This document shows positions 16,176 through 22,607 of a DNA stretch of 35,704 bases, piece after piece (the stretch's first letter is position 1; every line of letters begins with the position of its first letter). This stretch comes from a virus. The notes under the pieces are model-generated. The model made no database searches. It had not been told where the DNA came from and worked only from the letters and a program-made list of their open reading frames with translations. Both the position numbers and the translations under genes were made by a program. The stretch covers positions 1-35,704 of IMG/VR virus record IMGVR_UViG_3300049825_000434; one strand, given 5' to 3'.

Positions 16176-17801
16176 TCATGAATAAAGGTCGTTCCAGTAG
16201 TCAAGCTCTTCTTCAACGGATTCGTTTTCCTGGGCCTGACTTTCGTTGGTAAACCATTTCCTTCTTTCTTCGGCATCCGTCAATTGTCTAGCAGGGAGTG
16301 GGTCTTTCTGGTCGGCTTCTTGTAATTCTTCAATGTCTGAAAAATCCCAAGGTACTGCCATTGCTGCATAGCGTAGTGCGTCTGAAAGATCGTCTAAAGA
16401 CTTTGTCTTGTCCGCGTCTACAGCTATCGAGCATAGCTCTCCTACAAGCTTTTCATTCTCTGAATCATCAATCTGAATCTTAAGCATTCCAGACTTGAAC
16501 AAGGTATTAAGTAGTGAAATACCTGCATCTCGCTCTTTATTAGCTGGAGAAAAGCTTTCTCCTTGGTTGCTGGCCACCATGAAAAACTCTTTTGATCCAT
16601 GATCGTATTTCTGCGCATCTGGCTTTAGCGTCCCTCTAAGCTCTCGGTATTTTTTTAATATATCTGGGCTTGTTGTGGGAATGCCGTCACCTCGCCAAGT
16701 CTTAAACACCCTTCCATGCTTAAAGTCTGGACTCACTGATAAAAAAACAATCGCAGCCGGATGTCCTGATTTTCCACCTGAGCCTGGATCAGTGCCAGAA
16801 TAAACTTTCCATGTCCTTGGAAGTGGGTGCGGGCTTGCGGTGTTTTTTATTCTGTCAAAACTCTCATAGCGTAATCCCTCTGATTTAACAAACTTTCCAA
16901 AAATCCTTCTCTGAATCTCTGCTTGCGTAGCACAGCGATTAATTGCTCTTTTTATTTTATCCTCGGTCCAAGGGCTTGGGCTCCCGTCTTCGTACTTTAA
17001 ACAATCATAAAGGCTTACTTGAATCTTCAAAGCATCTTTATGTCTTTCTTCAGCTATAGTTTTAGGCTCTATGGTTTGCTCCCAATAAAGCTGTCCAAGG
17101 GTTGCAGTGAATACCATGTTTAAATATCCGTCTGTGGCATTTAGCCTAGCCGATAATTCTGGAAGAATTTTTATAGGAAGTTCTTCATCACAGGAAACCA
17201 TATAACAAGTTCCCGTCTGAAGGTCCTGAAGCTTTTGTGAGTAAGCCTTAAAGTAAATAGTTACACCACTATTAAATTCAATCGAATCTATGTCTTGACC
17301 GTCGTACTTTGCTGTCCAACCAAATATCGGATGATCCTTGTATTTCCCGCGCGGTAAAAAATCAGGCTCCCACTTTGTCTCAAATTCCACAGTGGCCACA
17401 GACAAAGTAGGATACAAATACCAAAACTGATTAGGCTTTTGATCAGGCCTAAGGCCAGGCCAGCGTTTTCTCCAAAAATCTTTATCAAACGCTATACCTG
17501 TGGCGTAGTGAATATTTCTTCTTATAAGTGTTGAAGACTTTGAAATCTGATTCGCAGCACACAGAAAATTTTCTTTGTTTAAACTCTCAAAGTATTCTAA
17601 GGCCCAGGGATACCAAGGAAAGCCGTAAAGATGCGGAAGGCCTTCTTGCATATCTAACAAGTCTTCAACGTCTTTAAGGGCCTGTGCACGCTCTGCCTCA
17701 GGAAGCTCAGCGATCTTATCTATGTCACTCTTCTGGATCTTTGGCAGTATTGGGTAAGATCGGTCTAACATCCCTGGTCTCGATTCTGTTTTTAATTTCA
17801 T
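16176..17801 (-). CDS. terL: Terminase large subunit
   Basis: About 541 aa. ATPase part: a Walker A-type segment LCAANQISKSST (about 81-91), the AANQ-x-x-KS variant common in phage terminases, and a Walker B-type CYMVSCDEE at about 200-207. Nuclease part: YSGTDPGSGG (Asp about 338), KYDHGSKEF, and the late SLDDLSDALRYA aspartates, the RNase H-like set that cuts the DNA. It drives genome packaging through the portal encoded just downstream. I use the ATG at 17801. A TTG one codon earlier and an ATG at 17771 are possible, and none has a good SD. The start overlaps the upstream gene by 77 nt, so coupling is likely. Confidence 0.9.
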   Translation of the reverse strand: MKLKTESRPGMLDRSYPILPKIQKSDIDKIAELPEAERAQALKDVEDLLDMQEGLPHLYGFPWYPWALEYFESLNKENFLCAANQISKSSTLIRRNIHYATGIAFDKDFWRKRWPGLRPDQKPNQFWYLYPTLSVATVEFETKWEPDFLPRGKYKDHPIFGWTAKYDGQDIDSIEFNSGVTIYFKAYSQKLQDLQTGTCYMVSCDEELPIKILPELSARLNATDGYLNMVFTATLGQLYWEQTIEPKTIAEERHKDALKIQVSLYDCLKYEDGSPSPWTEDKIKRAINRCATQAEIQRRIFGKFVKSEGLRYESFDRIKNTASPHPLPRTWKVYSGTDPGSGGKSGHPAAIVFLSVSPDFKHGRVFKTWRGDGIPTTSPDILKKYRELRGTLKPDAQKYDHGSKEFFMVASNQGESFSPANKERDAGISLLNTLFKSGMLKIQIDDSENEKLVGELCSIAVDADKTKSLDDLSDALRYAAMAVPWDFSDIEELQEADQKDPLPARQLTDAEERRKWFTNESQAQENESVEEELDYWNDLYS

Positions 17802-18387
17802 CAAGTCGGTTTAAAAACTTTTCCGCATCCTTGGAACTGACGTTAATGTTTGTGTTGATGTTTTGTTGCTGGATCTCGTGCTTCTGGACCATCGGCCCGT
17901 GAAGCCTGTTGTAAGAAAACTCCATAGCCTTTAGTACTACAGCCGCAGCTCTTGAGTCCATGTGTCCATTTGGAAATATAAGGTTTGATTTCTCAATAGC
18001 TTCTTCAAGCTTTAAAAAACTCTTCTCTAAAACGCTCTCCATGATGGCCACAGCCCCAGGCGGAGGTCTAAGCATCCATGCAACTTTATACTTATTTTTT
18101 AGATAGTAACTGTAGAAATTCTGCTTTAAACAAGCGTTATTGTAGATGTCTGCTGCTGTAATTAAGTCTTTTTTACCTTGGGCGTGTTCTGAGCAGGCCC
18201 GCCAAAAGTTCATCCTTAGCAAGTTGTCAGTTGTGGTCACATGAGCCTTGATCTTTAGCTCTTCTTCACTGATCTGGAAGTACTCAAGCGGTACATCTAG
18301 AATGTGCCTAGCTACCGCTTTCGGTAATATGTCTAAAGCCCGCTCTAACATTTCTTTTTCATTGTCTATAACAAGAAGATCATTCAT
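17725..18387 (-). CDS. Terminase small subunit candidate
   Basis: A 220-aa, mostly helical protein directly upstream of TerL. The N-terminal 130 residues have helices and basic patches (NLLRMNFWRACSEHAQGKKD, YYLKNKYKVAWMLRPP) that could bind DNA. The C-terminal part ends with a predicted helix (KDAEKFLNRLDEIKNRIETR) and a short tail that may contact TerL. Order and size match small terminases, but I see no clear HTH, so the name is by position. There is no good SD before its ATG. An AAGG lies 16 nt upstream in a tiny hairpin (TAAGG/CCTTA) that would shorten the distance. Confidence 0.55.
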   Translation of the reverse strand: MNDLLVIDNEKEMLERALDILPKAVARHILDVPLEYFQISEEELKIKAHVTTTDNLLRMNFWRACSEHAQGKKDLITAADIYNNACLKQNFYSYYLKNKYKVAWMLRPPPGAVAIMESVLEKSFLKLEEAIEKSNLIFPNGHMDSRAAAVVLKAMEFSYNRLHGPMVQKHEIQQQNINTNINVSSKDAEKFLNRLDEIKNRIETRDVRPILPNTAKDPEE

Positions 18388-18394
18388 TTACTAA

Positions 18395-18422
18395 GGATTA
18401 TTACCTTAAAGTAGAATGTCAA
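18395..18422 (-). promoter_or_regulatory. Possible promoter before the terminase genes
   Basis: On the minus strand a perfect TTGACA (18422-18417) is followed 16-17 nt later by a poor -10 (TAATCC), with an AT-rich TAATAAT a little closer. If used, transcripts would start within the leader of the small terminase gene. The -10 is weak, so this is only a candidate for the start of a late packaging/head transcript. Confidence 0.3.
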
Positions 18423-18427
18423 TAATA

Positions 18428-18559
18428 TTACCTCGGGTCATAGCTATTAGAAGCTCGCCTTTGATCCTTACAGTTTAAAGCCTTGTATATAAACACAATA
18501 GTGATTATAGACCCACTGATAAAGCCCGAAAAAAATAAGAACGTCTCATAATGAGTCAT
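18428..18559 (-). CDS. 43-aa single-pass membrane protein
   Basis: I take the ATG at 18559, which overlaps the preceding stop (ATGA) and has TTAGAGG 4 nt upstream. The longer frame to 18628 is mostly a shadow of the ribbon-helix-helix-like gene. The product begins MTHYETFLFFSGFISGSIIT, continues with IVFIYKAL as one membrane helix, and ends in a basic, polar tail (CKDQRRASNSYDPR). It is the last gene of the accessory run before the terminase genes. It could be a small inner-membrane effector or a lysis regulator. Neither is shown. Confidence 0.5.
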   Translation of the reverse strand: MTHYETFLFFSGFISGSIITIVFIYKALNCKDQRRASNSYDPR

Positions 18560-18690
18560 GAGGCCTCTAACATTTCCACTAATACCCGCTGCCAAGTCAG
18601 CCCATTTTCGGCCAACTTGTGCTTCCATTTTCTGTAGAGTTTATTAGGAACTTTTACTGTGACCGTTTTATATTCTTTTGGTTTTTTCAT
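18556..18690 (-). CDS. 44-aa ribbon-helix-helix-like protein
   Basis: This gene has a good SD (AAGGAA, 4 nt before the ATG) and is chained by ATGA overlaps on both sides. The 44-aa product starts MKKPKEYKTVTVKVPNKLYR, followed by a helix (KWKHKLAENG) and a second helix (LTWQRVLVEMLEAS). One beta strand with alternating T-V-x-V-x-P, then two short helices, is the MetJ/Arc/CopG plan, whose dimers bind DNA with the strand pair. It could be a repressor of this operon or of the late genes that follow. Confidence 0.55.
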   Translation of the reverse strand: MKKPKEYKTVTVKVPNKLYRKWKHKLAENGLTWQRVLVEMLEAS

Positions 18691-18905
18691 ATGATTCCTT
18701 TTTTAAGTTCTTCTCCGTACTCGAACTCACACTCTGCACACTTGGTTCTTTGTCCAGGCTTCGGGCACTGGCCTTCGTCTGGGTAAACAGCGTCTGTAGT
18801 AAAAGCTTCTCCGAATACTACATCCCGACTAAAGACTAAAATCAAGTCGTAGCAATTTCTGCAGTAGTATTTTTCATCTTTTCTGTACATTGTTTGCGGG
18901 GTCAT
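18687..18905 (-). CDS. Small zinc-ribbon protein
   Basis: The start is set to the ATG at 18905 because it overlaps the preceding stop (ATGA). The product is 72 aa, beginning MTPQTMYRKDEKYYCRNCYD. Two Cys pairs, YYCRNC and KCAEC, with an extra Cys in GQCPKPGQ between them, make a zinc ribbon or short zinc finger. Such proteins in phages contact nucleic acid or host proteins. The target is unknown. It is chained to the ribbon-helix-helix-like gene downstream, again by ATGA. Confidence 0.6.
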   Translation of the reverse strand: MTPQTMYRKDEKYYCRNCYDLILVFSRDVVFGEAFTTDAVYPDEGQCPKPGQRTKCAECEFEYGEELKKGII

Positions 18906-19273
18906 TTCTTCTCGCTCCAAACGGCTTCCAACTCGACTCCGCAATACTTACATTTAGCCGCCTCTAATATATTTCGAAAATACGGACCGTCAGTTTTAAA
19001 CCCTGCTATTTTAACTGTGACTAAAGCTTCGTGTTTGCAAGGCTTCTTTGGAAGTTCCTCGATGAGCGCGAGACGGGCTTTGTGAGTTGCAGCGATGGGC
19101 AGCGCGTATTGATTGAAGTACCACTGGCTATTGTTCTCTAGGGCATAAACCACGGGCCACGATTCAATAAGATTGTTTAGCTTTTCGTTGGCGTTTTGAG
19201 CAGACACTTCGGCATAATTTTTCTCTGAAGTAACGTCCGCATAAAAATCCTCTGGCTTGAAAAATTCCTTCAC
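18902..19273 (-). CDS. Accessory protein with C-terminal Cys/His cluster
   Basis: A 123-aa protein starting with GTG at 19273, overlapping the preceding stop (GTGA) with GGGGG upstream. The N-terminal half is helical (EKNYAEVSAQNANEKLNNLI). Then comes an aromatic stretch (QWYFNQYALPIA), and the C-terminal half has PCKHEALV and AAKCKYCGVELEAVWSEKK, i.e. Cys/His plus CxxC, a likely metal site. The last ten residues are nearly repeated by the 21-aa peptide at 21526-21591 (ELQATWSEKK), evidence of past duplication in this run. Function unknown. Confidence 0.55.
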   Translation of the reverse strand: MKEFFKPEDFYADVTSEKNYAEVSAQNANEKLNNLIESWPVVYALENNSQWYFNQYALPIAATHKARLALIEELPKKPCKHEALVTVKIAGFKTDGPYFRNILEAAKCKYCGVELEAVWSEKK

Positions 19274-19497
19274 AGCACCCCCAACACTTCTATGCGACCA
19301 TCTTTAATTGTTTGATTAAATAATTCTGCGTTTATAAGCATACCTTTTTCAAATCCTAGATTTAGCACGTAGGCCATTATTTCCGTTTCAGTACTCATTA
19401 TATAAACAGAGCTTGTATGTTCTATACTTGCTTGAACAAGCGGGGTTGCAATACCCAGATCTCCAGTTTGTGATGATAAAAATACGATGTTGCTCAT
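19270..19497 (-). CDS. Small protein of unknown function
   Basis: A 75-aa soluble protein with alternating strands and helices (NIVFLSSQTGDLG, YIMSTETEIMAYVLNLGFEK). The SD is AGAGGG 5 nt before the ATG. It overlaps the gene before and the gene after it by four bases each, so it belongs to the coupled accessory run. No motif is recognised. Confidence 0.5.
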   Translation of the reverse strand: MSNIVFLSSQTGDLGIATPLVQASIEHTSSVYIMSTETEIMAYVLNLGFEKGMLINAELFNQTIKDGRIEVLGVL

Positions 19498-20504
19498 GGG
19501 TTCCCTCTTAAATTTTTGGACACAATTTTACTCACAGCACTTTTAGAAACACTAAGGTTCAACGCAATCTTTCCTAAAGACATATTATTTTTTCTTAATA
19601 ACAAAACCTTTTCCCAATCTATAGACCTTGGACGGCCCGTCGGTGCTTTTGATTTTTTTTGTCCCACTTTTATTCTTAAAGACCGCTCTTCTGGGGTAAG
19701 ATAATAACTTAAAGTCCCCATACTTGTTGGTACTGCAATTCGTTTCTCCCTTGCAAAATCATATAAGGCCGCTTTTGTGGGAGCCTTTTCTTGACCTAAG
19801 AACTCATTAAAATTTATTCTTGTCCATTTAATTACCTTTTCTCTATACTCTACGCTGAGGTCAAACGAGACGGTGAGCATGGCTGCGGTCTCAGTATCGT
19901 ATTTGAACCATTTCATTCCGCCTATTTTATAGGTCGTCTTTCTATTTAAGAAATAAAAAAAACTATTTACACAAAGTGCCCTTTGAGTATCTTTTTCAAT
20001 TTTTAAGGGCTTTTCTTGCTTTAAGGCTTCAAAAAGATTTGCGACCTCAATCTCCTGCATTATTTGTCTTGAAACCGATTCTCTGGCGGCCAAAAAAGCA
20101 AAAGCAATTTGCATATTTTCTTTTATTTTTTTTCTATATAAAAGAACTTCAAGAAAGCTTTTAATGTTTTCGCTGAAATATGAAAAAAAATCTAAATAAA
20201 TTAGATCAAATACCTGCTCTGTTTTTGATAAATAATTTTGTACTGTCTCATTAAATATTTGTACCTTTGGGTGTGCATTAAACATTTTTTTCAAGTGCTC
20301 ATAAATGACCCTATCTTCTTCCAAGCAAATAATTTTTCCTACTCCAGACTGAGCTAAGAAAAACCAGGCATCGTGACCCGTTGATCCTGGTAGGCAAAGT
20401 ATACTTAGTTTTGAGTTTCCAGACATACGTGCATTTTTTAACATTCCATAAAGGAGTGTGTTTTGAGTTTTTCTTTTTTCTGGGTTGTATAGTTGTGGAT
20501 TCAT
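19494..20504 (-). CDS. Methyltransferase-like domain fused to C-terminal HTH
   Basis: A 336-aa protein. Residues about 33-130 look like a class I (Rossmann) methyltransferase: LSILCLPGSTGHDAWFF as motif I, KIICLEED as the acidic end of strand 2, and FDLIYLDFFSYF as the motif IV region. No NPPY/DPPY catalytic motif of DNA amino-methyltransferases is seen. A divergent middle follows. The C-terminal 50 residues read GRPRSIDWEKVLLLRKNNMS then GKIALNLSVSKSAVSKIV, a resolvase/Hin-like helix-turn-helix. It could be a DNA- or protein-modifying enzyme targeted by its HTH, or a regulator with a degenerate enzyme fold. Good SD; ATGA overlap with the gene before. AT-rich coding with many Phe/Lys. Confidence 0.55.
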   Translation of the reverse strand: MNPQLYNPEKRKTQNTLLYGMLKNARMSGNSKLSILCLPGSTGHDAWFFLAQSGVGKIICLEEDRVIYEHLKKMFNAHPKVQIFNETVQNYLSKTEQVFDLIYLDFFSYFSENIKSFLEVLLYRKKIKENMQIAFAFLAARESVSRQIMQEIEVANLFEALKQEKPLKIEKDTQRALCVNSFFYFLNRKTTYKIGGMKWFKYDTETAAMLTVSFDLSVEYREKVIKWTRINFNEFLGQEKAPTKAALYDFAREKRIAVPTSMGTLSYYLTPEERSLRIKVGQKKSKAPTGRPRSIDWEKVLLLRKNNMSLGKIALNLSVSKSAVSKIVSKNLRGNP

Positions 20505-20698
20505 CCCTCACCCCCAGCCTCTTTTATCTTTTCAAGATTTGCAAAAGTTTCTGGATGACACCAACAAATTAAAGTTCCTTTTGGGACGTGGATTTCTGGC
20601 ACTACAAACATAATATCCCCTCGAAATTGACCAAGCTCATACGCTTTTTTTAAAATCTTTTCTGCTGTTACTGATGGGCTCGTTTTAATCTCTATCAT
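20501..20698 (-). CDS. Small protein of unknown function
   Basis: The start is moved to the ATG at 20698, which has AAGG 9 nt upstream. The longer frame to 20767 lies over the previous gene. The 65-aa product starts MIEIKTSPSVTAEKILKKAY and ends with CWCHPETFANLEKIKEAGGEG. The CWCHP segment could bind a metal or be a redox pair. It overlaps the fusion gene after it by ATGA. Confidence 0.45.
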   Translation of the reverse strand: MIEIKTSPSVTAEKILKKAYELGQFRGDIMFVVPEIHVPKGTLICWCHPETFANLEKIKEAGGEG

Positions 20699-20882
20699 TT
20701 TTTTGTACCTTAATATATTCGCAGCCATCATAGCCAAGATAGATTGTAAGTGCGGGCTTGCTTGCATCTATTTGTTTCCAAACCATTGGGCCCAATCTCT
20801 TATTTCTACCAAAATGTCTTTTCAATAAAAATTGCAGGATGTATTCCTCTATTATAATTATAATTAAAATGTCTTTAATCAC
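20685..20882 (-). CDS. Small protein, hydrophobic N-terminus
   Basis: A 65-aa frame from a GTG at 20882, four bases after the previous stop. The N-terminus is Ile-rich (IKDILIIIIIEEYILQFLLK), followed by a basic stretch and WKQIDASKPALTIYLGYDG, the part that looks most gene-like. An internal ATG at 20786 would give 33 aa. The SD is weak (GATGG close to the GTG). It may be real because the space would otherwise be empty in a very compact run, but the start is unsure. Confidence 0.35.
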   Translation of the reverse strand: MIKDILIIIIIEEYILQFLLKRHFGRNKRLGPMVWKQIDASKPALTIYLGYDGCEYIKVQKNDRD

Positions 20883-20885
20883 CCA

Positions 20886-21182
20886 TCACCCATCACCTCT
20901 CAACTCACGAATCTTGGCGAGTGCTTCGTTAGCACAAGCAGCTTGACCTTCGTTTGCATAGTCATCGGGCGAATAATCACCTGTGCTTGACCATTCGTAG
21001 CTACTTCTTTTTGATTTCATTTCTAGAAAATCAACCGCCACTTTCAAGGCTTCGTTGTCCAGCTTGTCGCGACAATCGAATCCTGCTTTGAAATACTCAG
21101 CCACATTATTGTCAATTTTATTGCAATATTCTTCAGCAATTTCATCGCGGATCTCGCTCATGGTTTTAGGGGTGTGGGTCAT
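20886..21182 (-). CDS. Accessory protein of unknown function
   Basis: The start is the ATG at 21182, which overlaps the preceding stop (ATGA). A 98-aa acidic, helical protein: MTHTPKTMSEIRDEIAEEYC, EYFKAGFDCRDKL, then KVAVDFLEMK and a C-terminal helix ANEALAKIRELRGDG. I have a general memory of similar EIRDEIAEEY-type small proteins in phage accessory regions, without a known function. Confidence 0.5.
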   Translation of the reverse strand: MTHTPKTMSEIRDEIAEEYCNKIDNNVAEYFKAGFDCRDKLDNEALKVAVDFLEMKSKRSSYEWSSTGDYSPDDYANEGQAACANEALAKIRELRGDG

Positions 21183-21529
21183 TTCATTTCCCAATCTAGG
21201 TCAACCAATGTATGCAAAACAAAGCGAGTTCTTTTGCCAATGCCTTTGCACACATCCAACTCATAAGTCGCATCTTCAATTCCTAATGCTTTTTTCTCAA
21301 CCGCCGCTTCAGCAATTTGAAACGCAGCATTTCTAGTTCGATGTTCAAATAGACTTTTGGCATCTTTCGTGTGTTCAATTTCTTGTTGGGTTTGAATTAA
21401 CTCTTGTCCAAACTCTAAAACATGTTTATCCCACCACTTAGACAAGGCATATTCTCTATCTCTTGGAGTCGTATGGTACGCACACTCAAGCAACATTCTT
21501 TTTACTCTGATTGCGTTGATGTGGTTCAT
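21179..21529 (-). CDS. Accessory protein of unknown function
   Basis: A 116-aa, helical, basic protein (MNHINAIRVKRMLLECAYHT, DREYALSKWWDKHVLEFGQE). It starts inside the stop of the 21-aa peptide gene (ATGA), which strongly supports coupled translation from that peptide. A C-terminal part LDVCKGIGKRTRFVLHTLVD is better ordered. No motif is recognised. Confidence 0.5.
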   Translation of the reverse strand: MNHINAIRVKRMLLECAYHTTPRDREYALSKWWDKHVLEFGQELIQTQQEIEHTKDAKSLFEHRTRNAAFQIAEAAVEKKALGIEDATYELDVCKGIGKRTRFVLHTLVDLDWEMK

Positions 21530-21591
21530 TTCTTCTCACTCCATGTAGCTTGAAGCTCGCTCTTTTTATTGAACATTTCTGATGTGGTCAT
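21526..21591 (-). CDS. 21-aa leader-type peptide
   Basis: This tiny gene has a GAGG SD 7 nt before its ATG and ends in an ATGA overlap with the next gene. The peptide starts MTTSEMFNKKSELQATWSEK. Its last ten residues match the C-terminus of the 18902-19273 product (ELQATWSEKK against ELEAVWSEKK), and in both cases the next gene starts inside the stop. It is therefore either a remnant of a longer paralogue or a translated leader kept for coupling. Confidence 0.5.
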   Translation of the reverse strand: MTTSEMFNKKSELQATWSEKK

Positions 21592-21619
21592 GTGTTTTCC
21601 TCAATAAACTTTTCTAGTT

Positions 21620-21775
21620 TTAGTAGCCGTTGCCGTAGCCGTAGCCGTAGCCGTCGCCGTTGCCGTTGCCGTTGCCGTTGCCGTAGCCGTTGCCGTAGCC
21701 GTAGCCGTAGCCGTAGCCGTAGCCGTAGCCAATAACAGAGTGTTGTTCCTCAAAGTTTATAGTTTGTTTGCCCAT
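21620..21775 (-). CDS. 51-aa Gly-Tyr/Gly-Asn repeat microprotein
   Basis: An ATG at 21775 with AGGG nearby opens a frame of 51 codons: a 15-residue head (MGKQTINFEEQHSVI) then 18 dipeptides, mostly Gly-Tyr with Gly-Asn in the middle and one Gly-Asp, ending at TAA. The DNA is a pure hexamer array, GGCTAC or GGCAAC. It overlaps the end of the preceding gene by 19 nt. Only the second codon position of the variable residue changes, and Gly is always GGC, so the array is young or is kept even by slippage. Low-complexity aromatic/Gly repeats can drive self-association. A function is not known. Confidence 0.6.
   Translation of the reverse strand: MGKQTINFEEQHSVIGYGYGYGYGYGYGNGYGNGNGNGNGDGYGYGYGNGY
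21623..21730 (-). repeat. 18-unit hexanucleotide array (GGCTAC/GGCAAC)
   Basis: This is 108 bp of uninterrupted 6-bp units on the minus strand: six GGCTAC, a mixed centre rich in GGCAAC with one GGCGAC, then mostly GGCTAC again. The unit is a multiple of three, so gain or loss of units keeps the reading frame of the microprotein it encodes. Confidence 0.95.
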
Positions 21776-22074
21776 TTACCCTGATCCACGTCTATAGATA
21801 GAACTTTTGTTAAAACCTCAAACTCAACAACCCCATTACATTTATCAAGCTTTGTGTCTTTAGTCGGCCCGTCTTTTGCCAACTCCCCAAGTCCTTTGGT
21901 TGTGCCCCAATTTCTAATTGTACTAGCCTCGTGTAAGAAGCACTGGTCAGCTTTACGTTCAAATTTACCAATTAAAACCCAGCCCCTTTGTAGAACTACA
22001 ATTTTAATAGGTCCTTCAAACTCTACTTTAGAAGCTAGACTTTTCTCTATATATTCAACTCCGTTAATAATCAT
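21757..22074 (-). CDS. Small beta-rich phage protein (DUF6948-like, tentative)
   Basis: A 105-aa protein with strong SD (AAGGAG). The core is IKIVVLQRGWVLIGKF, then FLHEASTIRNWGTTKGLGEL and GPTKDTKLDKCNG, ending in a beta strand pair. I recall small phage proteins with the RGWV...G ... RNWGTTKGLGELA ... GPTKDT-x-LD pattern, which I associate with DUF6948; this was not checked. No catalytic residues are obvious. It is the first gene after a 131-nt spacer that can fold, and it overlaps the repeat microprotein gene downstream. Confidence 0.55.
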   Translation of the reverse strand: MIINGVEYIEKSLASKVEFEGPIKIVVLQRGWVLIGKFERKADQCFLHEASTIRNWGTTKGLGELAKDGPTKDTKLDKCNGVVEFEVLTKVLSIDVDQGKWANKL

Positions 22075-22104
22075 ATTTTCTCCTTAAGTTATTTAATCAT
22101 TATC

Positions 22105-22203
22105 CCCACTAGCTTCATGGCTTAATGGTCTCGTAAGTCGGGCCAAGTCTATCTCTTGGCAGTCCACCTGGTTAAGCGATAAGCTCACCACAAAGCTAAT
22201 GGG
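22105..22203 (-). ncRNA. Candidate structured RNA in an intergenic spacer
   Basis: Nested inverted repeats fill the spacer between the genes at 22206 and 22074. The outer arms 22105-22115 and 22193-22203 pair over 11 bp; the only non-Watson-Crick pair is G-U on the minus strand (it would be C-A on the plus), which favours the transcribed strand. The middle arms are 22120-22125 with 22172-22177. The inner hairpin is 22142-22147 with 22155-22160 (GCCAAG/CTTGGC, 7-nt loop). It is not a tRNA: no T-arm, and no U33 in the loop. It may be a leader element, an RNA processing site or a stable spacer RNA. Confidence 0.4.
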
Positions 22204-22205
22204 TT

Positions 22206-22607
22206 TTATTCTTCAACTACCGTACATAAAAATTCTACGGGTTTTCCGTTATGATTACTCATCGTGGCGTCGAACTCTATAGCCAGAAAAATAATACTCT
22301 CTGCGTTTTTATAAAGGTTAAATCTCCTTTTTGGCGGGCGGCTTGGTCCTCGGTCCTTGTTTAATTCTTCAATATTCTTTTTAAGCTGAGCAGACCACGG
22401 AATATCCGTTGGTCCATAAATCGGGTCTATTTGTCTCAGCATATCTGCAAACCCTGGAGATGTTGGTATCTTAATTTCCTTCGTGTTTAATAGCTCAAGC
22501 TGCTTTCTTATAAGCTTAAACTCAGAGTCGTCTTTATTTGCTAAATGTTGGTCGTAAGCATCCACAAACCCCTGTAGCCACAATACAAATTTTTCATGGG
22601 AGGTCAT
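22206..22607 (-). CDS. Accessory protein of unknown function
   Basis: A 133-aa protein beginning MTSHEKFVLWLQGFVDAYDQ, a start I recall in many small phage proteins of unknown role. A helical N-terminal half is followed by a Pro/Arg-rich link (GPSRPPKRRFN) and a beta-like end (IIFLAIEFDATMSNHNGKPV). The SD AGAGGG is about 7 nt away and the start overlaps the XRE gene stop (ATGA), so it is made from the same message as the regulator. Confidence 0.5.
   Translation of the reverse strand: MTSHEKFVLWLQGFVDAYDQHLANKDDSEFKLIRKQLELLNTKEIKIPTSPGFADMLRQIDPIYGPTDIPWSAQLKKNIEELNKDRGPSRPPKRRFNLYKNAESIIFLAIEFDATMSNHNGKPVEFLCTVVEE

Noticed and set aside
16298-16483. 61-codon plus-strand frame opposite the terminase
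   Set aside because: Antisense to the conserved nuclease part of TerL and without a ribosome site.
21620-21735. Hexamer array as a CRISPR or iteron array
   Set aside because: Units are 6 bp and contiguous with no spacers, and they encode an uninterrupted dipeptide repeat with start, stop and ribosome site.
22105-22203. tRNA gene in the foldable spacer
   Set aside because: The inner hairpin has a 7-nt loop like an anticodon arm, but the base at position 33 is not U on either strand, no T-arm consensus is present and the outer stem is 11 bp.
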